Shown here: piece after piece, positions 25,911 to 35,708 of the stretch
Position numbering within the stretch: position 1 is the stretch's first letter
Layout of the letters: each line of letters opens with the position of its first letter
DNA from: an uncultured Clostridia bacterium
GTDB lineage: Bacteria; Bacillota; Clostridia; UBA1381
NCBI GenBank assembly: GCA_947626135.1
Contig: CANQQZ010000004.1
Location: 78,924 to 142,923 of the forward strand
Length of the DNA stretch: 64,000 nucleotides
Direction: 5' to 3'
Made by a program: the position numbers and the translations under genes
Notes under the pieces: generated by a model
Databases searched by the model: none
What the model was told of the DNA's origin: nothing
The model's input: only the letters and a program-made list of their open reading frames with translations

Positions 25911-26735
25911 ATGGTCAGAACAGAGCTTGCTTCGGGCGATTTTTTTTACCGTGACGGGACAATCGGCAGCGATTTGAAAACCGACGGCGGCGAAGGCAAA
26001 ATATTCCGCGCGTCGCAGGGTCATTTTAAATGCACCGTAGAAGGCAGCGAATATCTGCTTTCAGCCGGAGACGTTATTTTCACCCTTCCGGACGAAAAAA
26101 TCACAATCACGCCGGGCGGAGACGCCGTTTGCTCCGGGCAGCTTTTGGATATAAGCCGCGAATGCGTTGAGCGGTTCGTTCTCGAAAACGGCGAGCCGCC
26201 GGTAAAGCCCGCCGGCGAACGGAATTATATTCCTCTCATCATAGCGGACAAATACTGCTTCGGTCTGATATTCTCACAGCTGCACGAATATGTTCGCTCC
26301 GGCAAAAACGAGGCTCCGAAAATGCTGAAGCTTTATTCGGACATACTCATGCTGAAAATACGTGAAATACTCAGATATGAATATTTCTCGGGAGAGCTGA
26401 GCGTAAAAAAGAACATAAAAAAAATAACCGACTACATAAACGAGCATATCGCGTCCGCGATAAATCTTGACAGTATCGCCAGCTACCTGTATCTTGACAA
26501 ATCATATGTGTGCAGACTTTTCAAGCGTGAAACGGGAATGACTATAAACACATATATAAACATGTCACGCGTTTCGATAGCAAAGCGGCTCATAGCCTCC
26601 GGCGTGCCGCCGCGCGCCGTATGCGGGCGCTGCGGCTATAACGATTATTCCACTTTTTACAGAGCGTTCCGCCGGCATACGGGCATGAGCCCCGAGGAAT
26701 ACAGGCTCGGACGCGCGGAGCATGAAGGAGAGTAA
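25911..26735 (+). CDS. AraC family transcriptional regulator
   Basis: A 274-residue AraC-type regulator. An N-terminal cupin-like ligand domain (about 10-140, with HFKCTVEGSEYLLSAGDVIF) is followed by the two-helix-turn-helix DNA-binding domain at about 170-270 (YINEHIASAINLDSIASYLY, SYVCRLFKRETGMTINTYIN, GYNDYSTFYRAFRRHTGMSP). AraC proteins of this type often sense sugars; no sugar gene is directly adjacent. The ATG at 25911 has GAGGGGAGGG 9-18 bases upstream; a GTG at 25902 overlaps it. A small Cys-rich protein gene follows 4 bases after the stop. Confidence 0.92.
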   Translation: MVRTELASGDFFYRDGTIGSDLKTDGGEGKIFRASQGHFKCTVEGSEYLLSAGDVIFTLPDEKITITPGGDAVCSGQLLDISRECVERFVLENGEPPVKPAGERNYIPLIIADKYCFGLIFSQLHEYVRSGKNEAPKMLKLYSDILMLKIREILRYEYFSGELSVKKNIKKITDYINEHIASAINLDSIASYLYLDKSYVCRLFKRETGMTINTYINMSRVSIAKRLIASGVPPRAVCGRCGYNDYSTFYRAFRRHTGMSPEEYRLGRAEHEGE

Positions 26736-26739
26736 TGAT

Positions 26740-26955
26740 ATGATATATTCCGAAAATATTGAAAAGCGCTGCGGTCTGTGCCGATTCTCCCGCACGGAGA
26801 ACGACAGCAGCTGCTTTTGCGAAAAAGAAAAAAAGAGCCTGCCGCTTTCGCGGGAGGCATGCAAAAAATTCTCGTATGACATCCTGAAAAAACCCGTGCG
26901 GCGCCGCAAACGCTTTTCCACGTCTCTTACTCCCGAGGATTTCCGTCTTGAATAA
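26740..26955 (+). CDS. Small Cys-rich protein, putative metal-binding
   Basis: A 71-residue protein with a CxxC pair (CGLC), a CFC pair and a later Cys in REACKKFSYDILKKP. The pattern resembles small conserved Firmicutes proteins ending CxxFxYDPLKR, which I know only as uncharacterised. Four or more cysteines suggest zinc or another metal. It starts 4 bases after the AraC stop, with GAAGGAGAG at 26724-26732, so it is probably co-transcribed. Its last 29 bases overlap the 3' end of the convergent XRE gene. Confidence 0.7.
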   Translation: MIYSENIEKRCGLCRFSRTENDSSCFCEKEKKSLPLSREACKKFSYDILKKPVRRRKRFSTSLTPEDFRLE

Positions 26956-27196
26956 GCAATTCGCGCCCATTTTCCGGCTCGCGCCCGTGCATAACCATGC
27001 TGATCGTCACGTCAAGCGCCGCAGACAGCTCGGCGAGCCTTTGTATATTCGGCACCGTTAAATCGTTTTCGTAATTTCTTATGGTTGTCGGCGTTACGCC
27101 TATAATCTTCGCGAGTTCCTTCTTTGTCATGTTTTTACGGCATCTGTACATCCTCAGACGCTCGCCCATTGACTGAGGATTTGTTGCCAGTATCAC
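26927..27196 (-). CDS. XRE family small regulator
   Basis: An 89-residue single helix-turn-helix protein of the XRE/Cro type: MGERLRMYRCRKNMTKKELA, then GVTPTTIRNYENDLTVPNIQ. The most likely start is GTG at 27196, preceded by GGGGAG at a 7-base spacing and lying 25 bases after the rsmA stop; an ATG at 27211 has no usable ribosome site. It probably shares a transcript with rsmA. The C-terminal tail is charged and has no other domain. Confidence 0.82.
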   Translation of the reverse strand: MILATNPQSMGERLRMYRCRKNMTKKELAKIIGVTPTTIRNYENDLTVPNIQRLAELSAALDVTISMVMHGREPENGRELLIQDGNPRE

Positions 27197-27221
27197 TATT
27201 TTTCTCCCCATCCCCTGAAAT

Positions 27222-28073
27222 TCATTTTGTTTTATTGTATAGTCCGTCCGATAATGCGGCAAACTCCGCCAACGAAAGAGTCTCGCCTCTGCGGGAAAGG
27301 TCTATTTCCGCCTCGTCTCCTATTTCTCTCAGCTCGTCCTTCGGTATCCCGAAAAAGGAGCAAAGGCAGTTTAACAGCGTTTTGCGGCGCTGCGAAAACG
27401 CGGCGCGGACCGTTTTGAAAAACAAACCCTCGTCCGAAACGCTCACCGACGGTTCCTCAAGCATTTTAAGCCGCACAACGGCACTGTCAACCTTCGGCGG
27501 CGGCACAAACAGAGACGCGGGCGCCTTCGCAATTACCTCCGGCTCGGAAAAATAACCGCACAGCACGGAAATCGCCCCGTAGTCCTTTGAGCCGGGCTTC
27601 GCGCACAGCCTGTCCGCGACCTCCCTTTGAACCATAACGACTATGTTCTCCAACGGCAGCCTCTCCTCCAACAGCCGCGCGATCACCGGCGTCGTTATAT
27701 AATACGGCAGATTAGCCGCGACGCTCACGCGCATATCACAAAACTCCGAACGTATAAGCTCCGGCAAGTCGATTTTTAATATATCGCCTTGAATAAGCGT
27801 AACGTTATCGAGTCCGGACAGCGTAAATCCGAGCACATCAATAAGGCGCTCGTCTATTTCAATCGCCGCAACCTTCTCCGCGCGCGCCGCCAGCCGCTGC
27901 GTCAGCGCGCCGAAACCCGGACCTATTTCTATAATCCCCTCCGACTCGGCAGCATCGGCAATCCTTTCGAGAATTTCACTTGAGGTCAGAAAATTCTGCC
28001 CCAGCCCCTTTTTGAAAGTAAACCCAAACCGATTTTGTATTTCCTTTACAGCCTTCGCGGACGTGAGCTCCAT
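27222..28073 (-). CDS. rsmA: 16S rRNA (adenine-N6)-dimethyltransferase
   Basis: The 283-residue KsgA/RsmA enzyme dimethylates two adjacent adenines near the 3' end of 16S rRNA during ribosome maturation. Family motifs are visible: GQNFLTSSEIL at the N-terminus, IEIGPGFGALTQRLA for SAM binding, VAAIEIDERL, QGDILKIDLP and the catalytic NLPYYITTPVI. The C-terminal FSQRRKTLLN segment is typical. Length is normal. It is flanked by small XRE regulators on both sides. Confidence 0.95.
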   Translation of the reverse strand: MELTSAKAVKEIQNRFGFTFKKGLGQNFLTSSEILERIADAAESEGIIEIGPGFGALTQRLAARAEKVAAIEIDERLIDVLGFTLSGLDNVTLIQGDILKIDLPELIRSEFCDMRVSVAANLPYYITTPVIARLLEERLPLENIVVMVQREVADRLCAKPGSKDYGAISVLCGYFSEPEVIAKAPASLFVPPPKVDSAVVRLKMLEEPSVSVSDEGLFFKTVRAAFSQRRKTLLNCLCSFFGIPKDELREIGDEAEIDLSRRGETLSLAEFAALSDGLYNKTK

Positions 28074-28130
28074 TATATTCCCCTCCGTAAAATATGATAT
28101 TTACGATTATACCATTTACGCGCCGTTTTT

Positions 28131-28367
28131 TCAAGCGCCGCCGCCGTTTTTCCCATACGGCTTCCTCTCGTCGGTCCTACCGAGAATATAATCCACGCTT
28201 GTGCCGTAAAAATCCGCCAGCTTACATAAAATGGGTACGGGTATATTCAAATTCCCCAATTCATAATCAGAATACGTAGTCTGATGTATATTCAAAAGCT
28301 GCGCAAGCCGCTTCTGGCTTAAATCCGCATCCTCGCGCAAATCCCTTATACGACACGTCATATCCAT
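28131..28367 (-). CDS. XRE family small regulator
   Basis: A protein of about 78 residues made almost entirely of one XRE helix-turn-helix: IRDLREDADLSQKRLAQLLN, HQTTYSDYELGNLNIPVPIL and then LADFYGTSVDYILGRTDER. No clear ribosome site resolves the start among GTG 28370, ATG 28367 and ATG 28361. Two palindromes of TAAGGGA-N3-TCCCTTA type lie 20-60 bases upstream and suggest autoregulation. It is downstream of eno and 57 bases upstream of rsmA. Confidence 0.83.
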   Translation of the reverse strand: MDMTCRIRDLREDADLSQKRLAQLLNIHQTTYSDYELGNLNIPVPILCKLADFYGTSVDYILGRTDERKPYGKNGGGA

Positions 28368-28386
28368 CACCGATAAGATATTAACA

Positions 28387-28428
28387 TAAGGGAATATCCC
28401 TTACATATTTTTAAGGCATATTCCCTTA
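28387..28428 (-). promoter_or_regulatory. Paired palindromic operators upstream of the small XRE gene
   Basis: Two sites: TAAGGGAATATCCCTTA (28387-28403, perfect 7-bp arms) and TAAGGCATATTCCCTTA (28412-28428, one mismatch). Centres are 25 bases apart, about two and a half helical turns. They lie between the eno stop and the XRE start, where an autorepressor would bind. Confidence 0.7.
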
Positions 28429-28455
28429 ACATCCACGCCGCAGCAATAACTGCCG

Positions 28456-29736
<1,281 letters not shown>

Positions 29737-29822
29737 TCACAAAAGAATCATACGGTTATTTTGTCTTAATACGCGCATTTTATTCCGTCGGCGCCTTCCT
29801 GAAATTACCGATGCTCAAACGA

Positions 29823-29851
29823 TTGCAAAATCAGTGTAAATATGGTACAAT
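29823..29851 (+). promoter_or_regulatory. Promoter of the lytic transglycosylase-like gene
   Basis: TTGCAA (29823-29828), a 17-bp spacer and TACAAT (29846-29851). AAGGAGG at 29871 precedes the ATG at 29884. Confidence 0.75.
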
Positions 29852-29883
29852 AGCTTATATTACATAAGCAAAGGAGGCTCATA

Positions 29884-30879
29884 ATGACAGCAAAAGCGAA
29901 AATCGCCGCCGTGCTTTCAGCCGCCGTTATCTCTCTTTCTCCCGCCGCCGCATACGCGTCGGGCACAATACCCGACCATAACGGCACGAGCATGGACGGT
30001 ATTGAGATAGGAACGGCGCAGCTCAGCAAGGACGTTAAATCGTATTCTGAGCTGTTCAGGGAATCGGGCGATAGATACGGCGTCGACCCTAATCTTCTCG
30101 CCGCCATATGTATGCAGGAATCATCGGGCAGAAACCTGTCATACCGCGAGGACGGCTCGGAATATCCCGCATGGGGAATAATGCAGATTGAAAACAGCAA
30201 CGAAAAATTATTTGCCGAATTCGGTCTGGAGACCACCGGCACGGAATGGACGCTCGGCGACAGGCTCGACCCCCAAAAAAGCGTGGCATTCGCGGCGCAT
30301 ATAATTTCAAAGGCGCTTATCCGCTATGACTGCGATTATATGAAAATGGTCCAGTCATATAATTTCGGGGAAACCGTTCTTGACAAAATAATAGCGGCTG
30401 TCGGCGATAAATGGCTCGATGAGCGCAAAAACGCGAAAAATTATGTTCAGAACTGGCCCTATGACAGCTACGGCGACGCGCTTTACATTGAGCATGTGAT
30501 GCGCTATTATCATAATGATATTGACTACATAGGAGCTAAAGTGCGCGTAGGCGGCAGGCTGGTAGATTTTAACGACCAGTTCCCGATAATCGAGAACGGG
30601 CGGACGCTTATCCCCATACGCGCCGTATCCGAAATACTCGGAGCGGATGTCGATTGGGACACCGGCGCGCAGGAGGCGCTGATAAGCCTGAACGGAACCG
30701 AAATCGTAATCCCGCTCGGCTCGCATGAGGCGTACATAGACGGAGAGGCGTATGCGCTTGACGTGCCCGCGAAGCTTGTCAACGACCGCACGCTCGTACC
30801 GTTCCGATTCGTCGCCGAGGCGTTCGATACGGAGGTTGAATGGGACGGCGGCACGCGTACAGTATTGATTGAAAAATAA
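29884..30879 (+). CDS. Secreted lytic transglycosylase-like protein with copper-amine-oxidase-N domain
   Basis: A 331-residue secreted protein with a signal peptide to about residue 25. Residues about 45-165 form an SLT-type lysozyme-fold domain; ICMQESSGR places the probable catalytic glutamate at E79, and WGIMQIENSN is the family GLMQI region. Residues about 215-330 form a copper amine oxidase N-terminal-like domain (PF07833: VNDRTLVPFRFVAEAF and TLIPIRAVSEILGADVDWD), which in Firmicutes is a wall- or surface-associated module, not an oxidase. It probably cleaves or binds peptidoglycan. The gene is monocistronic with its own promoter and terminator. Confidence 0.87.
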   Translation: MTAKAKIAAVLSAAVISLSPAAAYASGTIPDHNGTSMDGIEIGTAQLSKDVKSYSELFRESGDRYGVDPNLLAAICMQESSGRNLSYREDGSEYPAWGIMQIENSNEKLFAEFGLETTGTEWTLGDRLDPQKSVAFAAHIISKALIRYDCDYMKMVQSYNFGETVLDKIIAAVGDKWLDERKNAKNYVQNWPYDSYGDALYIEHVMRYYHNDIDYIGAKVRVGGRLVDFNDQFPIIENGRTLIPIRAVSEILGADVDWDTGAQEALISLNGTEIVIPLGSHEAYIDGEAYALDVPAKLVNDRTLVPFRFVAEAFDTEVEWDGGTRTVLIEK

Positions 30880-30910
30880 ACGGCGGAAATATCCATCGGC
30901 GGAAAAACCC

Positions 30911-30945
30911 AAAAAACGCTGTTGTGTCAAACAACAGCGTTTTTT
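30911..30945. terminator. Terminator after the lytic transglycosylase-like gene
   Basis: An 11-bp stem AACGCTGTTGT / ACAACAGCGTT (30915-30925 with 30931-30941), flanked by A and T runs, so it can work in both directions. Confidence 0.9.
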
Positions 30946-31090
30946 CGTTTCTCATTTATGATATTCATAAGCATATCTGCTTACAATATTCCGCACACGG
31001 CCATGACCGGTCCGGGATCCGGGAAATATCTTATGCCCGTTTTTTGCTCATTCTGTCGCTCCGTTGTCGGCAGCGCCGATAATTATGTAA

Positions 31091-31531
31091 TTATTTATTC
31101 TGCTTTTCAAGCAAATCGCGTATCTGGGCTAACAGCTCCTCCTGAGTCGGACCTGCCGGCGCCTCCTCAACCGGCTCCTCTTTCTTTGCCATCTTATCCT
31201 TCATCGTGTTAATACCCTTAACAACGCAGAAGATTACAAATGAAATAAGCAGGAAATTGATAACCGCGCCGATGAACGAGCCTATGGCGATAGTTGTCCC
31301 GGGGATAACCATTTCCTCGATGCTCGCCGCCTCCTTCATAACGTCCGTGCCGCTTACGGCTGCGGAGCCCTTGGATATAAGCCCGCCTAAAAACGCGATA
31401 AACGGATTTATGATATCGTCAACAAGCGAATTTACAATCGCCGTAAACGCGCCGCCGACAACAACGCCGACAGCCATATCCATCGCGTTTCCCTTTGCGA
31501 TAAATTCCTTAAATTCGTCAATAATTTTCAT
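31091..31531 (-). CDS. mscL: Large-conductance mechanosensitive channel
   Basis: A 146-residue MscL. The N-terminal amphipathic helix and first membrane helix EFKEFIAKGNAMDMAVGVVVG are characteristic, followed by AFTAIVNSLVDDIINPF, a loop, the second membrane helix at about 80-102 and a cytoplasmic helical bundle. It opens under membrane tension to release solutes. It starts 23 bases after glyS and probably shares its transcript, an uncommon pairing. Confidence 0.95.
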   Translation of the reverse strand: MKIIDEFKEFIAKGNAMDMAVGVVVGGAFTAIVNSLVDDIINPFIAFLGGLISKGSAAVSGTDVMKEAASIEEMVIPGTTIAIGSFIGAVINFLLISFVIFCVVKGINTMKDKMAKKEEPVEEAPAGPTQEELLAQIRDLLEKQNK

Positions 31532-31554
31532 TATTTTTTACCCCCCTTAGTTTT

Positions 31555-32979
31555 TTAAAAATTTAATTTATCATCAAGGAACGTATCAAGCTCCTTAATC
31601 GCAATCCTTTGCTGCTCCATTGTGTCACGGTCGCGAACCGTAACGCAGCCGTCGCTTTCGGAATCGAAATCGTATGTTATGCAATATGGCGTTCCTATTT
31701 CATCCTGCCTGCGGTAACGCTTGCCTATCGAGCCTGCGTCGTCAAAATCTACGCTGTACTTTTTCGACAGCGCGTCGAATACCTCGTCCGCCTTGCCGCT
31801 CAATTTTTTTGAGAGCGGCAGCACCGCCGCCTTTATCGGCGCGAGCGCCGGATGCAGATGAAGCACTATACGCGTGTCCGTCTTGCCCTTATCATCCGTA
31901 AGCGTTTCCTCGTCATACGCCTCGCACAAAAACGCTAACGCTACTCTGTCCGCTCCCAGAGACGGCTCGATGCAGTACGGCACATATTTATTCGTAACGG
32001 CTTTGCCGTTTTCATCCGTGGTCGTTTCGATGTACTCAAGCGATTTTCCGCTGTGCTCTATATGCTGCTTCAAATCATAATCCGTTCTGTCCGCGATACC
32101 CCATAATTCGCCCCAGCCGAACGGGAACATAAACTCGATATCCGCCGTCGCGTTCGAATAGAACGCCAGCTCCTCCGGACTATGGTCGCGGAACCGCAGA
32201 TTTTCCTCCTTCATGCCGAGATTTAACAGGAAATCCATGCAATACTTTTTCCAATACGCATGCCATTCCAAATCGGTACCGGGAGCGCAGAAGAACTCCA
32301 GCTCCATCTGCTCAAACTCGCGCGTGCGGAAGGTGAACTGCCCGGGCGTTATTTCGTTTCTGAACGATTTGCCCACCTGGCATATACCGAACGGTATCTT
32401 TTTTCTCGTCGTGCGCTGAACATTCGCGAAGTTTACGAATATTCCCTGCGCCGTCTCGGGACGCAGATAAACCACGCTCGACGAATCCTCGGTAACGCCC
32501 TGAAATGTCTTGAACATCAGATTAAACTCGCGTATTTCGGTGAAATTGCGCTTGCCGCACACGGGACACGCTATCTCATTCTCGCTTATATACGTCTCCA
32601 TCTGCTCCTTTGACCAGCCGTCAACGACTATATCCTCGCCCTTTTCGCGGGCGAAATCCTCTATGAGCTTGTCCGCGCGGTGACGCGCCTTACAGTCCTT
32701 ACAGTCCATGAGCGGGTCGGAAAACGAGCCCACATGACCGGACGCGACCCATGTTTCCGGGTTCATCAAAATCGCGCAGTCAATCCCCACGTTGTACTTC
32801 GATTCCTGCACAAATTTCTTCCACCACGCCTTTTTTACGTTGTTCTTAAACTCGACTCCCAGCGGGCCATAATCCCATGTGTTGGCAAGCCCCCCGTAAA
32901 TTTCCGAACCGGGATATATATACCCTCTGCCCTTGCAGAGATTGACAATCTTATCCAGAGTTTTATCCGAATTATTCAT
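31555..32979 (-). CDS. glyS: Glycyl-tRNA synthetase, dimeric type
   Basis: A 474-residue class II glycyl-tRNA synthetase of the alpha-2 type (glyQS-like GRS1), not the tetrameric alpha2-beta2 form. The N-terminal [20 protein letters not shown] and [18 protein letters not shown] are diagnostic, [12 protein letters not shown] and [20 protein letters not shown] contain motif 2, and [13 protein letters not shown] is motif 3. The C-terminal anticodon-binding domain follows. [11 protein letters not shown] forms a likely zinc knuckle. A good promoter lies at 33014-33042; I see no T-box leader here. Confidence 0.96.
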   Translation of the reverse strand: MNNSDKTLDKIVNLCKGRGYIYPGSEIYGGLANTWDYGPLGVEFKNNVKKAWWKKFVQESKYNVGIDCAILMNPETWVASGHVGSFSDPLMDCKDCKARHRADKLIEDFAREKGEDIVVDGWSKEQMETYISENEIACPVCGKRNFTEIREFNLMFKTFQGVTEDSSSVVYLRPETAQGIFVNFANVQRTTRKKIPFGICQVGKSFRNEITPGQFTFRTREFEQMELEFFCAPGTDLEWHAYWKKYCMDFLLNLGMKEENLRFRDHSPEELAFYSNATADIEFMFPFGWGELWGIADRTDYDLKQHIEHSGKSLEYIETTTDENGKAVTNKYVPYCIEPSLGADRVALAFLCEAYDEETLTDDKGKTDTRIVLHLHPALAPIKAAVLPLSKKLSGKADEVFDALSKKYSVDFDDAGSIGKRYRRQDEIGTPYCITYDFDSESDGCVTVRDRDTMEQQRIAIKELDTFLDDKLNF

Positions 32980-33013
32980 TAATGTACCTCCAAAATTGTG
33001 CTTTTATAATAAC

Positions 33014-33042
33014 AGTTTATAGAAATAAGTCGGTTTTGTCAA
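33014..33042 (-). promoter_or_regulatory. Promoter of glyS-mscL
   Basis: On the minus strand: TTGACA (33037-33042), a 17-bp spacer, TAAACT (33014-33019), about 35 bases ahead of the glyS start. Confidence 0.72.
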
Positions 33043-33094
33043 GTAATTTCAACAAATTCAGGTATCTTTTTTTATCATTTTCCAAAAAAGCCGG

Positions 33095-33219
33095 CGTGGA
33101 TAACTGTCTCAGTTAACATAAAATTATCCACGCTTTACATAAAAACGTGGATAATTTTTCTTGAACTGCCGTTTTTCGGACATGCGATGTGTGGATAAGT
33201 AGTTGGATAACGTGGATTT
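33095..33219. promoter_or_regulatory. Cluster of DnaA-box-like 9-mers
   Basis: Four strong matches to the DnaA box TTATCCACA, on both strands: 33095-33103 (complement, TTATCCACG), 33124-33132 (TTATCCACG), 33146-33154 (complement, TTATCCACG) and 33190-33198 (complement, exact TTATCCACA). Two weaker relatives follow at 33202-33210 and 33211-33219. The middle two also form an inverted pair. The 307-base gene-free region 32980-33286 holds these, the glyS promoter and AT-rich flanks. No dnaA, dnaN or rpmH is in the window, so I do not call it an origin. Confidence 0.65.
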
Positions 33220-33286
33220 TTCCGAAAAATAAGCCATTTTCGCATATATTTGCGTTATGTAAACCGTTTTATCGCAATACGCAGAA

Positions 33287-35695
33287 TCATTTGCGGGGCG
33301 TGCATACGAGCACCCTTACGCGTCCTCCGCTCACCTCGGGCTTGTCATAATACGCCTCAACGCTGTAATTGCCAGAAACAGCCTCGCTGACTGAAATTTT
33401 TCTGTAAGGCGTGCTTACGGTTTTCGCATAGCATACAATATCGGAGCTGAGCCGGTATGTCACGCCGGAAATCTGCACCGTCGATTCGGTAAGGGCGCTC
33501 GCCGCGCCGTTATAGCGGCTGAGATTTATAATGCCTCCTATTCCGGACGCGTCCATGATAACCTTCACGGGTCCTCCGTAATTTCCGTTAACAGCCGCCT
33601 GATACTGCGAGCCGTCAACATCCACCGTATACATTCCCTGATTTGAGCTGATTACGGCGCCGTATTCGTAAACATCGCCCGTAACATTATTTAAAATTAA
33701 TGACGTTATTTCGTTCATGGCGTTTCTCTCGCAGTACAGCACCTGCGTCGGGCGCAGCGTCAAACCGTCGATACGCTGCGTATAAATGCGTTTATAAAGC
33801 ACCTTGTCGTACACGTTATCATTCGCAACGTCCAGTATGTTAACGCCGGGGGACAGCGTGTAATCGCCTATGGTAAGATTCTCATATGACACCTTTCCGC
33901 TTATGGAAACGGACGATGATACCTTGCCCGCGGTCGCCTTGCCGTCCTTTAGTGTAAGCGAGCACACAGAGCCTATAAGACCCGACCGGTCATATGAGGT
34001 TTCGTATGTTCCCATCGTGCCGTCCGGAGCCGCAAGCGATATGTAATACGAGGAATATTCGCGGTTATTCGCGTCGGTAAACAGCTTCCTTCCCGCATCG
34101 GTAACATAGCCGACTATGATCGCCGATGAGCCGGAGGCGCCCGCCGTGCCGGATATGCCCGAAACGGACTGCGTCGCCGAGGTTACAACGCCCGCCGCGC
34201 CGCCGTCCTTGCCTATGCATATCGTTACAGTGTCGCCGTAATTAAAGCTGCCGCTCGAGGATAAATTATTAAACGCGTCTACGCCCTCGACCTCGTATTC
34301 AACGCCGGAAATCTTAACGCGCTGCGGCGAATCCTTAGTCGGCGACGCGCTTTCATAAATTCCCGTGACCTTGTTTGAATATGCGAATACAATATTAAGC
34401 GGCGCGCTGTAATAAATTATATCGTTTGTCATAACAGCGTTTTCCGTACTGCGGACGCCGTCGCGCATTACGGCTGCCGACGCGTCCGCGCCTATAGCGG
34501 ACAGCCACCCGGATGATATTACCTTTACGGGTCCCTCCATAGTTGATGATTCGTATGTCACATAATCTACGGAGCCGCCGGGAGTGCGTTTTACATAAAG
34601 CGTATCTCCCATGCTCAGGCTTCCCTTAACCGCCGCGTATGTGGTCGGCGATTGGTTTCTGTACACCGTCGCGCTGTCCGGGATGTTAATTGTTTCAAAA
34701 CCGCCGTCCTTGTACCCCACGACCGAGCCGGACAATGTGGAGTATACAAAATATGATTCATAATCGCGCGCCGACGCATTGTCCTCCGGCACAAACGCTA
34801 TAATATCGCGCGAATTTTTTATAAACATAGTTCCCGTCATACCGACGCAGGAATCGTCAAAGAAGCCGCCCTTCGTATACGTGCCCGAGGACGTGAAAAT
34901 TTTGTCGCTGCCAAGCGTTGTGTCCTGCGCGCTTCCCGCGATTATATCGGCGTTCTCAACCATCTGACAGTCGTGCGAGCCAAGGAGCGAAGTGGCATAG
35001 CTTGATGTGCCCACGGTTGTTGTAGTTGACGACGACTTCGACGATGACTGTAATGAATTATTTGCTCCCTGCATATATTGCCCTGAGCTGCTGTCATTGC
35101 TTGTTGTGGTTCTGGTGCTTGTGGATACCTCAACATTAGTCTTAAGCGTATTATACACCAGATACATTACCTGCTGTCTTGTCATATCGGCGCCGATCTC
35201 ACCGTTCACATCATCGAGCATATCAAGCCCCTGCGCCTGCGCGATCTGCCCGTATGGATACGCCGCGCCGAACGACGAATCGGCGTAGCCCAAAATACGC
35301 AGCATTACAGTAACCGCCTCCTCATAGGTCACAGTATTGAGCGGACGGTAGGTCGCGTCAAGATAGCCCTTTACATATCCCGCCGACACCGCCGCGCGCA
35401 CATAAGGCGCGTACCATTCGGTGTACGGCACGTCCTTATACGGCGATATTTTAAGTCCTATCGCCACGGTATTTTTCTGCGGCGACGCGGCAATGGCGAT
35501 CTTCGCGAATTCGGCGCGCGACACCGGTCTGTCAAGCCCCATATCGCCGTTTTCATCGCCCTGCATAATATTTAAATCCTTTAAAAGCGATATTATACCG
35601 CTTTCCCTTGTCACAGCCGCCGTGACCGTGACCGGCATAGCGGCAAACGACGCGGCGATTGCCGCGGTGAGAATAAACGAAATAATTTTTTTCAT
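33287..35695 (-). CDS. Secreted SLH-domain surface protein, unknown outer domain
   Basis: An 802-residue exported protein with a signal peptide (cleavage near residue 26) and three SLH repeats at about 27-200 (VSRAEFAKIAI, YKDVPYTEWYAPYVRAAVSA, YEEAVTVMLRILGYA, TRQQVMYLVYNTL) that should bind the wall polymer. A Ser/Thr-rich linker (about 203-235) leads to some 550 residues of beta-rich sequence without a recognised catalytic motif. The start at 35695 has GGAGGACGGAAA directly upstream; an extension to 35716 is rejected. It begins 13 bases after the FtsX-like permease gene and so appears to be the last gene of a MacA-MacB-FtsX-SLH operon. It may be an S-layer-like protein or a client of the transporter. 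Confidence 0.88.
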   Translation of the reverse strand: MKKIISFILTAAIAASFAAMPVTVTAAVTRESGIISLLKDLNIMQGDENGDMGLDRPVSRAEFAKIAIAASPQKNTVAIGLKISPYKDVPYTEWYAPYVRAAVSAGYVKGYLDATYRPLNTVTYEEAVTVMLRILGYADSSFGAAYPYGQIAQAQGLDMLDDVNGEIGADMTRQQVMYLVYNTLKTNVEVSTSTRTTTSNDSSSGQYMQGANNSLQSSSKSSSTTTTVGTSSYATSLLGSHDCQMVENADIIAGSAQDTTLGSDKIFTSSGTYTKGGFFDDSCVGMTGTMFIKNSRDIIAFVPEDNASARDYESYFVYSTLSGSVVGYKDGGFETINIPDSATVYRNQSPTTYAAVKGSLSMGDTLYVKRTPGGSVDYVTYESSTMEGPVKVISSGWLSAIGADASAAVMRDGVRSTENAVMTNDIIYYSAPLNIVFAYSNKVTGIYESASPTKDSPQRVKISGVEYEVEGVDAFNNLSSSGSFNYGDTVTICIGKDGGAAGVVTSATQSVSGISGTAGASGSSAIIVGYVTDAGRKLFTDANNREYSSYYISLAAPDGTMGTYETSYDRSGLIGSVCSLTLKDGKATAGKVSSSVSISGKVSYENLTIGDYTLSPGVNILDVANDNVYDKVLYKRIYTQRIDGLTLRPTQVLYCERNAMNEITSLILNNVTGDVYEYGAVISSNQGMYTVDVDGSQYQAAVNGNYGGPVKVIMDASGIGGIINLSRYNGAASALTESTVQISGVTYRLSSDIVCYAKTVSTPYRKISVSEAVSGNYSVEAYYDKPEVSGGRVRVLVCTPRK

Positions 35696-35708
35696 TTTCC
35701 GTCCTCCA

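Noticed and set aside
32980..33060. T-box leader for glyS
   Set aside because: The start of glyS is only about 30 bases after the promoter, leaving no room for a T-box.
32980..33286. Chromosomal origin oriC
   Set aside because: The DnaA-box cluster is real, but there is no dnaA, dnaN, rpmH or gyr gene near, and both neighbouring genes run in the same direction; reported only as a candidate DnaA-binding locus.
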